Below are positions 36,640-48,755 of a DNA stretch of 64,000 nucleotides, piece by piece; positions within the stretch are counted from its first letter, which is position 1, and each line of letters starts with the position of its first letter. The notes beneath the pieces were generated by a model, which had not been told where the DNA came from, searched no databases, and worked only from the letters and a program-made list of their open reading frames with translations. A program made the translations under genes and the position numbers. This DNA comes from Drosophila persimilis (Eukaryota > Arthropoda > Insecta > Diptera > Drosophilidae). The DNA lies in contig NW_020825294.1 in assembly GCF_003286085.1 (NCBI RefSeq), positions 4,030,001 through 4,094,000 on the forward strand, written 5' to 3'.

Positions 36640-37570
36640 TAAACATGGTCACACTGTGAGGGCAAAAGAGTGTTTAAGGAATTGAGGGAAGGAATTGTAC
36701 GATTGCAGGAAGTGGTTTAATAGCTTTTATTTGTTTAACGATTTGCGTTTCCTCTTAGAATGTATCTATGGATAGTTTCACTTGATTTCTTAAGCTTATA
36801 GTGTGACCAAATTAATTTAGTAAATTCTAAACTATTTTATGGATTTTTAAAATATTTTTTGTTTTGATTTAAAATATACAAGACTATCACAATTTCTACA
36901 GATTTCTATGCTTAATCGATTAGTTATTAGTTTTTAAATTAGTAGGACCCTATTCTCGGATAAAATAATTGCAGAATATCCGGGCTGGTCCGCACTTTAG
37001 AACACTTTTCTTTCATTTTTCATTGCAATTTCTGTTTATTTTCTCTTCAATCTTTTCATTTTCCACTCCTTAATTTCCTTAATATTAGTATGACCCTATT
37101 ATAGAATTAATTAATTGCTCAAAGAAGCTTGGTCACACTTTAAAACAGTAAAATCTTCACCTTTTCTTTCATTTTACTTGCAATTAATTTTAAATTTCCC
37201 TTCAAACTTTTCCATATCTTCCCTTTAGTGGCCTTAAAATGAATAGGACCCTAATCTGGTATAACATATTTATTGACCCGGCCTGGTCGCACTTTAAAAT
37301 AGTAAAACTTCACTCTTCTTTCATTTTCCCTTGCAATTTCTGTAAATTCTTGCCTCAATCTTTTCGTTTTCCCCTTCTTAAGTTCCTGAAACTTAGTATG
37401 ACCCCCTTCTCGTATCAAGTAATGGCACAAACCGGGCTGGTCACACTTTCAACCAGTAAAAACTTCACTTTTCTTTCATTTTCCCCAGCAATTTCTGTGA
37501 GTTTTTGCTTAAAGCTTTTCATTTTCCCCGCCACACGCATATGTTATGTTCATAACTATGGTCACACTGC
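36640..37570 (+). repeat. ~150-bp tandem array with TGGTCACACTTT core
   Basis: GGTCACACT or GGTCCGCACT/GGTCGCACT occurs near 36647, 36990, 37131, 37287, 37439 and 37559; the central copies are spaced 142, 156 and 152 bases. Units share AGTAAAACTTCAC, TTTCTTTCATTTTCC, GCAATTTCTGT and TATGACCC words. The first and last copies, TGGTCACACTG, equal Drosophila core promoter Motif 1, the M1BP binding site. Confidence 0.8.
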
Positions 37571-37599
37571 CCCACACTGCCACTTTCCATTTCATTTTC

Positions 37600-39860
37600 G
37601 CATTCTTTTCGCTTTCATTTTCCTTCAAAACTCTCTTTACTGCTGCTGGAGCTGCCTCTTCCCTTCCCGTCAAAGTATTTTATGTATTTTTAAATGCATT
37701 TCTAAATGAATTGTAATACCGATGGGGCTGACTGTCGATCTGTCTGTCCGTCCCTTTGTCTGTCCGACAGACACGACCTGTGTGCGAGTACGAGTACGAG
37801 TACGAGTACTACTATGTGGCGATGTCTATCGCCCCAACAGTCGAGTCGTCGTCGTTGCGCCGCTTTGGAGGGAGTCTTTGCCAGCTCATGTGCGGCAATA
37901 AAAATAAAACTAAAAAAAAAAAAATAACAAAAAAGAAACACAATCAAATGCAAACATATGCGGCAGTCAGCCTGGCTGGCAGTCAGACCAAAAACGTTGA
38001 AGGTGATTTTTACTTTTACTTCCACCAAAAATTCATGTGCACGATTTTCCAGCCAGCCATCGGTGGACGTCGATACCGAAGAAACAAAAAAAAACAAAAA
38101 AAAAATGCCGAATGGGGCTTTCAAATGAAGAGGCAACGCGCCACCATGTGGCAGCAGCCTCCACACGCAGCAGCAGAAGTCTCCACACAAAAAATGCGAA
38201 AGATGATGAAGCTAAACACCTCTGATCCGATCCTCTGTGTCTCTGTGTCTCTCGATCGAAAGTGAAATGTTGCCTCTAAACTATTGTTTTGTAATTTTTT
38301 TTTTTGCTGCTGCTGTTTTCCCTCGCATTTGAAAATCAATTTCTGACAGAGATTTTTCTATTGTAATTTCGAAAAGAAAATACACACTCTTCTGTGCAGT
38401 CTGGGCCCTGGGCTCTGGGCCTTTGTGTGTGGTCAACGCCTACTCTCTAGATCCCAGATGACGTTGAATTTCTTACTTCTTACTTCAATTTTTAATTAGT
38501 TTTGTGAGGTTTCTTTTACTCGAATAATGCCTTAATTGTTGCGTTTTTTTGTTGTTGTAAGTTTGTAATTTGATTTTGCGGTCGAGTATAATAATGGGAG
38601 GGAAATCATCGGAAGGAGGTCGCATTTTGGATTGATTACACGATTAAAAAGAGCCAGATTGATGTTTTCGGGATCTGTAAATGACGGAAATTGTGTGGTT
38701 TTGTGGAGGTAGAGGGGGAAGCGGAAGAGGAAATATCTTGATTTTTGGTTTTTATTTAGATACATTTTTAATGATTGTTTGTGTTAGTTTTATTCGAGTT
38801 TTGGTATTTTAAATCTTTTTTAAAATTCGAATAATTATACGAATGTACTTAAGCTCAAGTGCTTCAAATTTAGCGCTTTTGGTCTTCTTTTTGTGGTGTT
38901 ATTTGAAAAGCAAGGCTTAGGCCAGCAAGCCCCATGCCATTGACGAGTTCAAGGCAAAAATGTAGCCCTAAATCATTGAAAGACCGCCCGATAGGTTCGA
39001 AAAAGTGATGGAAAACGCGGGAAAAATGGCACATTTTAGTGGGCCCATTAAGGCGGTCACTTGATTGATATTCTAAGATATTAAAGACTCAAAAATTAAT
39101 CTCAATTAAGGATCAATTGTTCTCTTTCAAAGTTATACAATTTTTAAATATCTACATAAAAGATGCCACACCCTGTACTTCTATAATGAAGAAAATTGTT
39201 CTAGAATCTAGAAAAAATTGCTCAAAATTTTACGATAAATATTATATAAAAATATATTTTTCTGAGTGTAGTCATTCTTTACTTTTGATAGAATCACATG
39301 GTTTTATCTTAGATCAAAACTAGCTAAAAGTTGTATCTTTTTTCTTCATACTTTTAACCCAGAGAAACCTTAAGAACACTGCCTTAAAATATTACCTTGT
39401 TTATAAAGAATACCACAAAAGATCTATAGAAAATTTCCCTTTATAACCCACTGCCATATTTATTTATTATAACCCATATTTCCCTCTCCCTCTCCTTATT
39501 GTCCGCCTTCCTCTTTTGTTTTTTGTTTTTTTTTTTTAAATGGCCTTTCTCCAGTGCATAATGATGACTAATTAGCGTTACCTAAACGATGTCACACGAT
39601 GGCGGCAGGTGATCTCATCCGAAAACCCAGCATGATACCCGTATGGGATGCACCAGGCACCATGCAGCATGCCCCAGCGCCATGCACCAGCACCAGTAGG
39701 TTCCCATCGAACAAACGAAAGTGAAAACCCAGTAAAAAAGAGAAAGAAAAAAAACATACATATTTCCAATATATTTTGTTGTATTTTCGTTTATTTTTGA
39801 TGGCATGTGGGGAATATTACACAATGGGGCACACGGGCAGGGCCCATCCAAGTCAATATT
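37600..39860. other. Intron sequence with simple repeats only
   Basis: No gene recognised. Contains GTCTGTCC words (about 37740-37770, without the mini-me core), a GAGTAC hexanucleotide tract (37784-37810), poly(A) stretches near 37912 and 38090, and GGGCTCT repeats (about 38402-38422). Confidence 0.5.
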
Positions 39861-39980
39861 ATGTTATGTTAATAACTCGAGATCGAGAGTCGCCAGAGCC
39901 GTCCCATGATGAAACTTTCTCACTCTCTTCGGCAGGGAGGAAAAAGGGTTCGAAATTCTTGCGAGAAGAACTGGTCGGCA

Positions 39981-39998
39981 GGGGGGGGGGGGGGGGGG
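39981..39998. repeat. G homopolymer, 18 bases
   Basis: Eighteen consecutive G, followed by GGAGGGAGGGG-like sequence, so a G-quadruplex is possible. Confidence 0.9.
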
Positions 39999-40366
39999 AG
40001 GGAGGGGATCGAAGCGAAGTTCCGGAGTGGACCGGATCGACAGACGGAGAAACAAACAGACAGACTGTCTGCCCATCTCACACTCGCACTCACTCTCTTT
40101 CTGTGTCTCTCTCTCTCTCTGTCTCTGTCTCTGTTTCGGCCCTCACTTCGATCCGCGTTTTTGTTCGTAAATGGAGCTTGAAGCGCGACCGCGCACCGCA
40201 GGCGACGATCCAACGACCACCGACCGACCGATCGTCGACCGCCGAAACACAACCACAACTCTCGACGACGGCGACGACGACGACGACGACATTCGCTTTC
40301 ATTTCCAGCTGCAGTGCAGTGCCGCCGCCGTCTCTGCCTCCGCTGGTCAGTCACACTTGCTACCCA

Positions 40367-40404
40367 GTGCCATGCCATGCCATGCCATGCCGTGCCGTGC
40401 CATG
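40367..40404. repeat. (ATGCC)n microsatellite
   Basis: Seven ATGCC or GTGCC pentanucleotides in a row. Confidence 0.9.
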
Positions 40405-40609
40405 CACTTGCCACTCGCCTCGCCATGCTCCTCTCCCTCTCCCCTTTCCCCCTGCTGCTGCTGCTGCTGCTGCTCCTCCCTTCCATCGGTTCATCGGTTT
40501 GTTGCACTTGATGTTCGTCTCTCTCTCTCCCTCTCTCTCTCTGCTTCGTTTCTGTTGTGCAGTTTTCGCTTTCGATTTCTTTTGTACTTTCGATTTTCGA
40601 TACCCTTGA

Positions 40610-41930
40610 AAAAAAGGTCTAGGTGAAAGGTATTATGGGTTTTGGGGTAAAGTTGGGTCTAAAAATATAAGAAATTTATTACAATGTGGTAAAGAAGAAG
40701 AAATTTATAGAATTTGGTAAATATAGAAATATAGAAAGAAAGGATCAATGATGATTCTCCTTTGGGTGTAGTATTAAACATAATATTACACAAAGAAAGA
40801 TTTTTGGAGAGTGTTAGAACTTCTTGAATGATAGATTTCTTTGGGGTTGTAGGTCCTTTCGCTCAGGGAATGCTTTTCAAAGGTTTTCCTAGGGTGTAAA
40901 TGTGGCTATAAACAAAATATTGTTGATTTACCATATAAGAATGTTTCAAATGGAATAAACAAGGTTTGATGAGGGATACAACTCATGTTCTTCCGGCATT
41001 CATAGCCAGGATCTACTAAAGATCTCTCTCTTTCCCTTTCCACCTGTCTATATCATAATTCCTAGGGTATATGCCCATTCAAAAGTCCACTATAGGGACC
41101 CGATCCACTCTGTTTATTCATAAAACCCCCACGCAGACTGTCTGTCTCAACTCATTCCATGGACTGATGGCAGGGGTCGTCTGTCTGTTTACCCTTAAAC
41201 CCTGAGCAGAGCAGTCTCCTCCTCCGCCTCCCCCTCCCCCTCCCTTTGGCAGTCACTCAACCTGTCTCTTATGGTTTATCAAACCACTTTCTTCGATCGC
41301 ACTACCAGCGGGGACTTAATAAGCGTGCGAAACTTATTAATCATATTTCATGTCATATGCCTTGCCATGCCATGCGTGGCGGCTGTATACTTATGCATTT
41401 ATGAATGAGCAGAGATTAGCCTTCCCATTGGTTTAATCGCGCCTAAGATCGTTGACGGTGACGGCCCTTTTGGTTGAGGAGGTCCCCACTTTCATTTTTA
41501 TTTCATTGGAAGTCCGCATTCGCGACTCTGGCGATCGGATCGATTCATGGTCATCGAAGAAAGTTGTTCTCACACATTAATTATATACAGACGGACCGAT
41601 CGGTCGACCTCCCCATCGATAACCAAAGGAAAAAAAAAAATACATGTTTTTCATTCATCGATTGACGACCTCGTCGTATACCCAATTGTCTCACTCAATC
41701 TTGTTTTTCTTGGATCTCTGGCCCACTTACGGAGCCGCAGAGGAGCACCAGAGGACGGGACCTCCTTTTGCTTTACATTTCTGATGGTTCAATTACACGA
41801 ATTGATGGCCTGTAATTTTCCCTGGCGAGAGGAAATGCCGAAAATACCAATAAGACGAGTTATGCAAAAGATATGCTGAAAATGCCCGAAATCATTGTGT
41901 TGCATCGTATAATTTTTGGAGAATTTCTGG
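40610..41930. other. Intron sequence, nothing notable
   Basis: No gene recognised; short CTC-rich sequence at 41217-41243. Confidence 0.5.
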
Positions 41931-41939
41931 GATCTTTTT

Positions 41940-42040
41940 GAAGTCTTTTTTCCAGGGGAATTTGCAGTCTTTTTTCCAGTGAATTTTTGTATTGTTTACC
42001 AGGGAATTTTGTTATTGTTTTTCCAGGGAATTCTGAAGTA
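41940..42040. repeat. ~26-bp minisatellite with TTTTCCAGGGAATTT core
   Basis: Four copies of a unit like AGTCTTTTTTCCAGGGGAAT start near 41942, 41968, 41991 and 42015. Confidence 0.75.
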
Positions 42041-42049
42041 TTTAACCAC

Positions 42050-42780
42050 AAAAATGTTTACGGATATACACGTAGACAATTCCTAATTAGCATACGAATC
42101 GAGTCTTGGTTGGTGAATGAAATTCCCCTTCGAAAGATGTTCATTGGAATTCGAACTCGAATTCGGTTTTCGATTTGAATGTTTAATGGAATCCAAGCAG
42201 GTTGTTGAAAGCTCTTGAATCTATAAATCTTTTAGTTAGAATTCATTAAATATACTTTGGGTTATGTTTTAATTAACAAATTTATAGAAAAATCAATCAA
42301 ATTGTAGGGGGCTTTAATTGATCATCAATCAAATATTGGTGTTCTAAAGTTGTGGGGTTTTTTTTATAAGAAAAATAGGCAGATGTTTTTGGGGTATAAA
42401 TCTACAATCAATATTACTTCAAGGACTAATAATTAATATTTCAAACACTTTTATACGTAGTGTTTCAATAAATAAAACTGAAATTACAAATATTGATACA
42501 TCGATCATCCATCAATGGAACATTTATCATAGTTTCATCATAGTTTCCCATAAATAAGCTCCAAGGACTTTTAACTCGTTTTTTAAATATTTTTATTCAT
42601 AGTTTTACAACTATTGATATATCCATCATCAATGATGGATCATTAATCAACAATTAGCCTCGTAAACTGCTACTTCAAGGCCTTAAAATTTATATTTCGG
42701 GATATAGCCAAATAAATATTTATTAATATTTTTAATGTTAATATAAAATACAATAAATATAAATATGCAGGAAAAAGCCA
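42050..42780. other. AT-rich intron sequence
   Basis: No gene recognised. ATCATC and ATCAAT words are frequent between 42480 and 42660. Confidence 0.5.
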
Positions 42781-42789
42781 AAGCCATTC

Positions 42790-42844
42790 GATGGATGGAT
42801 GGATGGTTTGATGGTTGGATGGATAGATGGATGGATGGATGGAT
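42790..42844. repeat. (GGAT)n microsatellite
   Basis: About thirteen GGAT tetranucleotides with a few GGTT and AGAT variants. Confidence 0.9.
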
Positions 42845-42849
42845 GTGGC

Positions 42850-44150
42850 TAATGATGATTTAGTCTTTTGTTTTTGTTGTTTGTTGTTTGTGGTTTGAGG
42901 ATGTTGTTGGGGTTTTTACTGCCGCCGCAAAACTTAGAAACTCGGCAGCGGCGCGCGCGCGCGGTGGCTATTGAAAAATACACATGTGTAAATAGACAAA
43001 CTTAAATAAATAAATACAGGCATAGCCATAGACGTATCTCTGAAGTTGAAGCTGGCTGGAAATTGAGTTAAAAGCCCAAGAGATTCAAACAAGCGATCCC
43101 CAAAGAGATTGAAGCTGCAAACAACTTTCCACTCGACAGGCCAAAAGCGAGTTTTGTGCTGACATCCACACACGTGTGCGTATAGCTACATAGATACACA
43201 GATACTTGAATACTTATGTGTGTGTGTGTGTGTGTGTGTGGAGGGGATGCCACAAATTGTTTATTTGTCAATCGGTTTTTGGCTTATTAGCAACATCAGG
43301 CGGCCGGGGCCAATCCAAGGCAAAAGTGAAATTTTCCTCGTGGCCCGCTCTGGTCTGGTCGATTTATGGCCAAAGCATTTCAAGTCAGTTAATAGCCCAG
43401 TCTCTGGCCAATAAATCAGCGGACGAGCCGCCACCGAACGAGCGAGCGAGCGAGTGAGTGAAAAACGTGACTTTTGATTTGACATTTTCACAGTCATAAG
43501 TATGCTCCCCCCCCACCCCCTCCACCACCCGTGCTCGCCTGGCTCTGGGTTATTTTCTTATCAAATTAAATCGAAAACAAGTTGGTCTCGTCTCTCATGC
43601 AATTTAAATTCATTTGCAGCCTCTAAGGCTTGCCTGCTCATCGCGAATGTCTTGAATGTCATCTCTCGAATGTGGCTAAATGTCAAAATGCATCATCCGC
43701 AGGCCCCCCTCCTGCTGCTGCCGCTGTTAATTGAGTCATTCTGGTGGCTCCTCTCTCTCTCTCTTAGTTTATTAATTCTATAACTAACCGAATGAACATT
43801 CTCTATTCTCTATTCGTATTCTCTCTTGCACGCTTGCGCAATAGACGATGGAACCAGTAAGTATTCACGTAGTCGTTTGATCGTTCTTTTGAGTATTAAG
43901 TATTTGGTATTTGATTCGTTTCGATTCACACACATAATCGTTGTTCTAGTCGTACATGGAGAGGCCTTATTGCATTTCCACGATTGCATTTTGAGTGTAT
44001 TTTTGTGTATTTATTTTGGGGTTTTGTTGCAAGATTCACTTATTCATTGAGACATGCATTTCATGGGGTTTTCTTTGCTTTAAATCCTTGGAATTTTTTT
44101 TTAGTTTTAAAACTTTTTTTTAAACTTTGTTTTCATACATAAAAAAGTCT
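42850..44150. other. Intron sequence with simple repeats only
   Basis: No gene recognised. Contains an alternating GC run (about 42950-42962), (GT)n at 43217-43240 and GAGC/GAGT repeats (43438-43460). The alternating GC and GT runs could adopt Z-DNA. Confidence 0.5.
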
Positions 44151-44360
44151 TAGAAATATATAGAAAAATTATTCACTGAAGAAATAGTTTTTTGTAAAAT
44201 ATAAAAAAATATATATTTCGTTCTATTATTTTTTCCATGATTGTATCTTTGAAATAGCCTATATTTTTAAATACAAAAAAATATACATAAACATATTCGC
44301 CGTTCTATAATTTTTCTTCTGATTGTAACATTGAAATTTGTTGCTTTAAAATTTTCTATA
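44150..44360. repeat. ~82-bp AT-rich duplication, degenerate
   Basis: CGTTCTATTATTTTTTCCATGATTG at 44219 is repeated in diverged form at 44301 (CGTTCTATAATTTTTCTTC), and the preceding AAAAAAATATA context is shared. Confidence 0.6.
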
Positions 44361-44369
44361 TCATAATAA

Positions 44370-46470
44370 TATTATACATTTTTATACCTTTGAATTTTCT
44401 GAATATTTCATAAATTTAGAAATCTATTCATCTAGTACTTAAGAATAATTCTTCAATAACCTTCAATAAATCTAAGAATTAATTATAAATTTAATCATAG
44501 ATCGAGTGTATTAATCTCTGGTAATAATGGACTTGGTTTCCCTTTTACTTTATTTAATTTCCATAAATTAAACTGAACTAGTTTTTATTCCCATTAATCT
44601 TTCTATGGTTTTCCGCCGAGTATTTTATAGGCTATGGAATAAATAATGGTTATATTTGAATGATAAAGAACTGGTTCACGATTATTTAGTGACTTCTATT
44701 AATTAAGAGTAAATTAAAAGTGCAATGAGATAATTAAAAGAAGAATAATGGAGAGGAATCCATGCCTTTTGAGGGCCTTGCCACCTGAAAACAAAACCTT
44801 TCTTCCCTTTATTCTTCAGCAATATCCAAGGCAAACTTCACCTTGAAATCAAACCCCGAAATGACTGTCACACAACCTTTTGATTTGTCATTAGCATTCG
44901 TGAACGTATTCGTATTCTGTATTCCGTATTTGAGTTACTCATTCCATTCGCTGCCACTGCCGAGAGATCTGGCCCGATCAATCAGTTTTAGTTTTTGTTT
45001 TTGTTTTTTCCACGCCAGCCACTTGGCTTCATTAGCCCCATTTTGGGGCAGGGCCACGCCCACCTCTTGGCTACCCTCTGGGGGCAGCGCATTCGAAATT
45101 CTGCACGCGCAAGGTCTCCACCACCGCCCGCTCTATCTCTTTGGAAAAAATCCTCCATTTGTGTGTCAGCAGCGACATGCGCGATGCATAAATTTCCAGC
45201 ATGTGTTTTGGTTTGTTTTTTTTTCTGTTTTACCCTGGGATTTGTTTTGAGAATACCCTTAAAAAAAAAAAAAATAAACAGAAGGTAGTGGAATTTAAGG
45301 AAGAGAATTCTTTCAGAATTTATTCCACAACCAAAAACTGAAGCTGTGAACTGAAACTGAAGAGTGATCTTTATTTATAAATAGATTCTTCTTCACATAT
45401 TTAACCTTCTTTGATGATTTTCCCACACTTGTTTTCGTACAAATAATTTTTATAATTTATTCATTTAGCAATTTCTCAAGCCGCATTTGAAGAGCACCAT
45501 TTCCTGAGAGTATCCCAGCCGCCATATAAGCCCCGATCGGTTACCAGGCCGTGTTTGATCAATTCTTTTTTTTTTTTTTGGGGGGGGGGGAACTGAAAGA
45601 AAAACACAGTGTTCGCACAATTTGGAAGACAATTGTGACTCATTTAGTCACGATTTTTTTTTCACCGACTTTTTTTTAAACAATTTTTCGGTGTTTTTTT
45701 TGGTATTTGTGCAAACAACAACCAGACGACTGCGACTGGCATTGATAATTTACGAGTATTGTAAGCGCACGGGGGCTTACGAGTCGAGTGTGTGGTGTGT
45801 GGTACGTGTGGTAGCCAAAACGGGGTTTTAGCCTGATTTTTTTTGTTTTTTTTTTTGTGTGACAAAAGTAGATCGCAATTGGGGGATCGTGTGAGTGGAG
45901 TCGTTAGAAGGTGCCTGCCGGCCTGCCGGCCTGCTGCCCACTAAAACCCACTAAGGCCCAAACCAAACGATTTCTGTCACTTAACGTTTTTTTTGTTGTT
46001 GTTGTTGGGACCTGGGACCCATTGAAATTTATGTGGAAAACGTGTCGACTGACTTGAACCTGATGAAAGCCTGACAGCAGCTGTTTCCACTGCAGCGGCT
46101 ACTGCAAGTTGCAAAAATCAGTGACTACTGCCACTGCAACTTGCAACAGTTGCAACAGTTGCAAGTCTCTCACTCATTCATTCGCCCTATCTCTGTCTGT
46201 AGCCCCAGTGATCCCCCCCATTTGAATACAAACGTGCGACTTTTCACATAAATCAATGTTAATGGCGCATTTAAACGACCCACCGCCGAACAGCAACAAC
46301 AACAACAGCACCACACAAAATATCATAAAAATGCAAAAAAACAAAAACAAAATGCAGACAAAAAATACAACAACAGATAAATAAAATTAGCCAGACGTAA
46401 TTGCAAACGAGACAGCCAGGGCAGAAAGCCAGGCCAGCCAGCGAGACCCCAAAAAATGCATACAATGGCA
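44370..46470. other. Intron sequence with simple repeats only
   Basis: No gene recognised. AT-rich to 44750. A T run directly followed by a G run lies near 45566-45591, GCCTGCCG repeats near 45913-45937, and TTG/AAC triplets near 45995-46010 and 46295-46310. Confidence 0.5.
46103..46145. repeat. 11-bp perfect inverted repeat
   Basis: TGCAAGTTGCA (46103-46113) and TGCAACTTGCA (46135-46145) are exact reverse complements around a 21-base loop. TTGCAACAGTTGCAAC-type repeats continue to about 46163. It could form a hairpin. Confidence 0.75.
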
Positions 46471-46479
46471 GTGCAAGAA

Positions 46480-46805
46480 AATAGTAGCACTTGGAGAGAG
46501 GGAAATCGGGATAAACTAGAGAAATATCTCGCCGGGAGAGAGCTAGCCATGGAGAAAGGGAATGTTGCTAAGCCACACTGGAAGAGGGAGAAATATAGGG
46601 GAATATTTGGATGAGAGCTTTCAAGCTATGCGCTCTTTTTGAGGGATATTAAAACCCACCCCTCACTACTAAGTCACGCTGGAAGAGGGGCAAATAGAGA
46701 GAGAGAGCGAAAACACCCTTTACTGCTAAGCCTCATTGGCAGAGAGGCCTGATCTGAAGACACTTTCCACCCTTTGCCGCTAAGCAACTCTGGGAGAGAG
46801 CCAGG
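46480..46805. repeat. ~55-bp minisatellite with GCTAAGCCACACTGGAAGAG core
   Basis: GCTAAG followed by a CTGGRAGAG-like word recurs at 46567, 46668, 46725 and 46779 (spacings 101, 57 and 54), with CACCCTTT linkers. Confidence 0.7.
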
Positions 46806-46809
46806 AAGC

Positions 46810-48660
46810 GCCATGGAAAGCTTGTTCTGTCCATTCTGTCTATAAAAATCATTCAATTGCTCTGCTTTTTTGAAAATCTAATTGATACGATCGCTATAAG
46901 ATCGAAAAGAGTTCTAGGAATGCCAAAAATAGGTTTAAAAAGTGAATAAATCATGCAAAACCCATACTTTACTCCCAAATAATTGCTAAAAACTTACTGA
47001 AATTCCTATAAAGCACCAAAAATCCCTTTTGTAAAGATAGTATATCTTCTCTTGTTGCTATTTTGTTGCCCTTTGGTGTATATGGCACTGCATATAGTAG
47101 GGGTAGGAGTGGAGTTTTCAGAGCAACAGCTGGGATTAGAGACCTCCTTGGAGCAAGGAGTAGGGGTAGATGGAGTGGGGGGAGGTCTGCTGGTGGTAGT
47201 GGGAGGCTTTTCCGCTAAGTTGTTGGATAGTTGGAGAGCCGAAACGAGCCCCGAGTGAGTGGTGGAGTGCCATGGAATGGAGTGCCATGGAATGGCTGGT
47301 GGGAACTACCGTGTTACACATTTCGTTTTCATTTTCGGGGGCTTTGGTTGATTTTTCTGTTTGCTGTAAACATTTTATGGTGTCAGCTTACAAGACATGA
47401 CCAGAGGTCCAAGACGGCAGGGATGGGGGTGAACGGTAGGACCTATATTTTGATGGATTTAATTGCAGGTCCCCTGTTTAGGGTGGGGTTTTAAAGGGAG
47501 CCTAGATAGGGAAATATGTAAAGAAAAGTGGGGTTTATGTAGGCCATAGAAGGGTATATATTTTTTGTGATGGACACCACAGTAGACCCTGTATATCCCC
47601 ACTTTTCTTTGTAGTTTTCCCTTTCATTTTCCTTTAATTACCAACTGATTGGCGACCATCCGACCGACCACTGCCTGATGCTGCTGTTCGCAAATTAAAT
47701 GCCGCAGTTCAGTCCGGGTGGAGGTTCAATTGCATCCACATTGTGCCCCCACTTGGCACTCTCATTTGCAGCTTTGTCAAACAAAAAAAAAGAGCTAAGG
47801 AAAACAAAAGCAAAACTAGACCAAAGACCCGACTGGCAGCAGCGGCGGCTTAATGGCGTGTGTGGGGCGCGACTAACGACCAAAATCCACTTTAAAAGCA
47901 GCCCCAATTGTCGCTTATTGTTTGGCGGGGCTCCAAGAGGTGTGCAAAAGGCCAAGACCCTCCCGCCCCCCTCCACCCGCCACTACCACAATATATACTA
48001 GATATATATTTGTGTATCTGTGTAACTGTTGGATATATACAGACCGCCAAAGTGGTCTGGTTGTAATTTATTTTATTTGTACAAAAAAAAAAACGAAAAA
48101 AATACCGCCACAACAGCCGCTGTGCCGGCAGTTAAATTGGCGCACGTCATTAACATTAGTCATGGCTTAGACGGATAGTTATGGGCAAGCCAAAAACCCC
48201 AAAAAAAAAAATGAAAAAAATGGTACAGATACAAACAAACAAACTTGTATCTTTTAGCGACACGTGCGCCACACACACACACACAACAAAAGAAGTCTCG
48301 GCGATAAGCAGGCAACGGAACCGATAAAAAAATGTGCTAACATTTTTATTTTTTTTTTTGTATTTTTGGGTATTTTTTTTGTTAATTAAAAAACCATTTA
48401 AATATTTGTTGTATATTTTTTTGGTCAACAGATAAGCGGAGATATGATAACCGATTTTTGCAGATTGTTTTGGTTTTTTTTTTGCATAATTTGCGAAATA
48501 TTTCATAAATAAAAAATTTGTAAATATTTACATAATTTTGTTTGTTATAGTTTTCCTGTTATGTAATTTATTAGCCTTGATATTTCTTCATTATCTTCTT
48601 ATTCAACACTCCTCTTGTGATTTTATCATAAATATTAAACTAATATCTTTTCTCCACATT
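46810..48660. other. Intron sequence before the PH exon
   Basis: No gene recognised. A 15-bp unit GGAGTGCCATGGAAT is present twice at about 47265-47295. (CA)n lies near 48271-48285 and AT-rich sequence at 48330-48530. Confidence 0.5.
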
Positions 48661-48674
48661 TCTCTCGTCTTTAG

Positions 48675-48755
48675 GCATCGCGCAAGGTCTCCAAATGCGG
48701 ATATCTGTTTGTGGCACCCGACTGGGACTTTAGCAATCCATTGTACAGAACAAAG
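48675..48755 (+). CDS. osp: outspread (osp) internal coding exon, start of the first PH domain
   Basis: The exon is 81 bp and keeps one open frame from its first base (GCA) to its last codon (AAG), so it is a phase 0-0 exon of 27 codons. It begins [15 protein letters not shown] and continues [12 protein letters not shown]. This resembles the start of the first PH domain of vertebrate MPRIP, where a GGWLLLAP-type strand is followed by a DF-NP-R segment and then a WQRRFF strand; that next strand would be in the following exon, which I do not find here. The acceptor is a pyrimidine-rich tract ending TTTAG with a CTAAT branch-point match at 48640-48644, and the donor is AAAG/GTGAGT. Outspread is the single fly MPRIP orthologue, an actin-associated protein with PH domains and a coiled coil; the osp gene spans tens of kilobases with huge introns. 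The assignment is from remembered family sequence, not a search. Another PH protein is possible but less likely. Confidence 0.85.

Larger units (their letters stand above)
39880..40600. other. GC-rich, microsatellite-dense segment
   Basis: The segment stands out by GC content and by packed short repeats: G18 (39981-39998), GACAGACA (about 40040-40062), a CT tract (40092-40133), GACC and GAC triplets (about 40215-40292), ATGCC (40367-40404) and CTG (about 40451-40474). Frames stay open on both strands, the longest 277 codons at 39776-40609 on plus, because the repeats avoid stops. It could be a CpG-rich promoter or enhancer of osp, but no initiator plus donor pair convinces me. Confidence 0.45.
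1..48674 (+). other. osp: osp intron upstream of the PH exon (3' part, continues to the left)
   Basis: No coding exon was recognised in these 48.7 kb. An upstream osp exon should encode the CRKF/NIFNKSKC-like N-terminus of the MPRIP family; I looked for it and did not find it. The stretch ends in a normal acceptor at 48674. Two strong recursive splice sites (2545/2546 and 33082/33083) would cut it into pieces of about 30.5 and 15.6 kb. A small non-coding 5' exon or alternative promoter of osp inside this stretch cannot be excluded. Confidence 0.7.

Noticed and set aside
39776-40609. 277-codon open frame on plus
   Set aside because: It consists largely of translated microsatellites (Ser-Val-Ser, Thr-Thr, Ala-Ala, Cys-His runs), and the minus strand is open as well.
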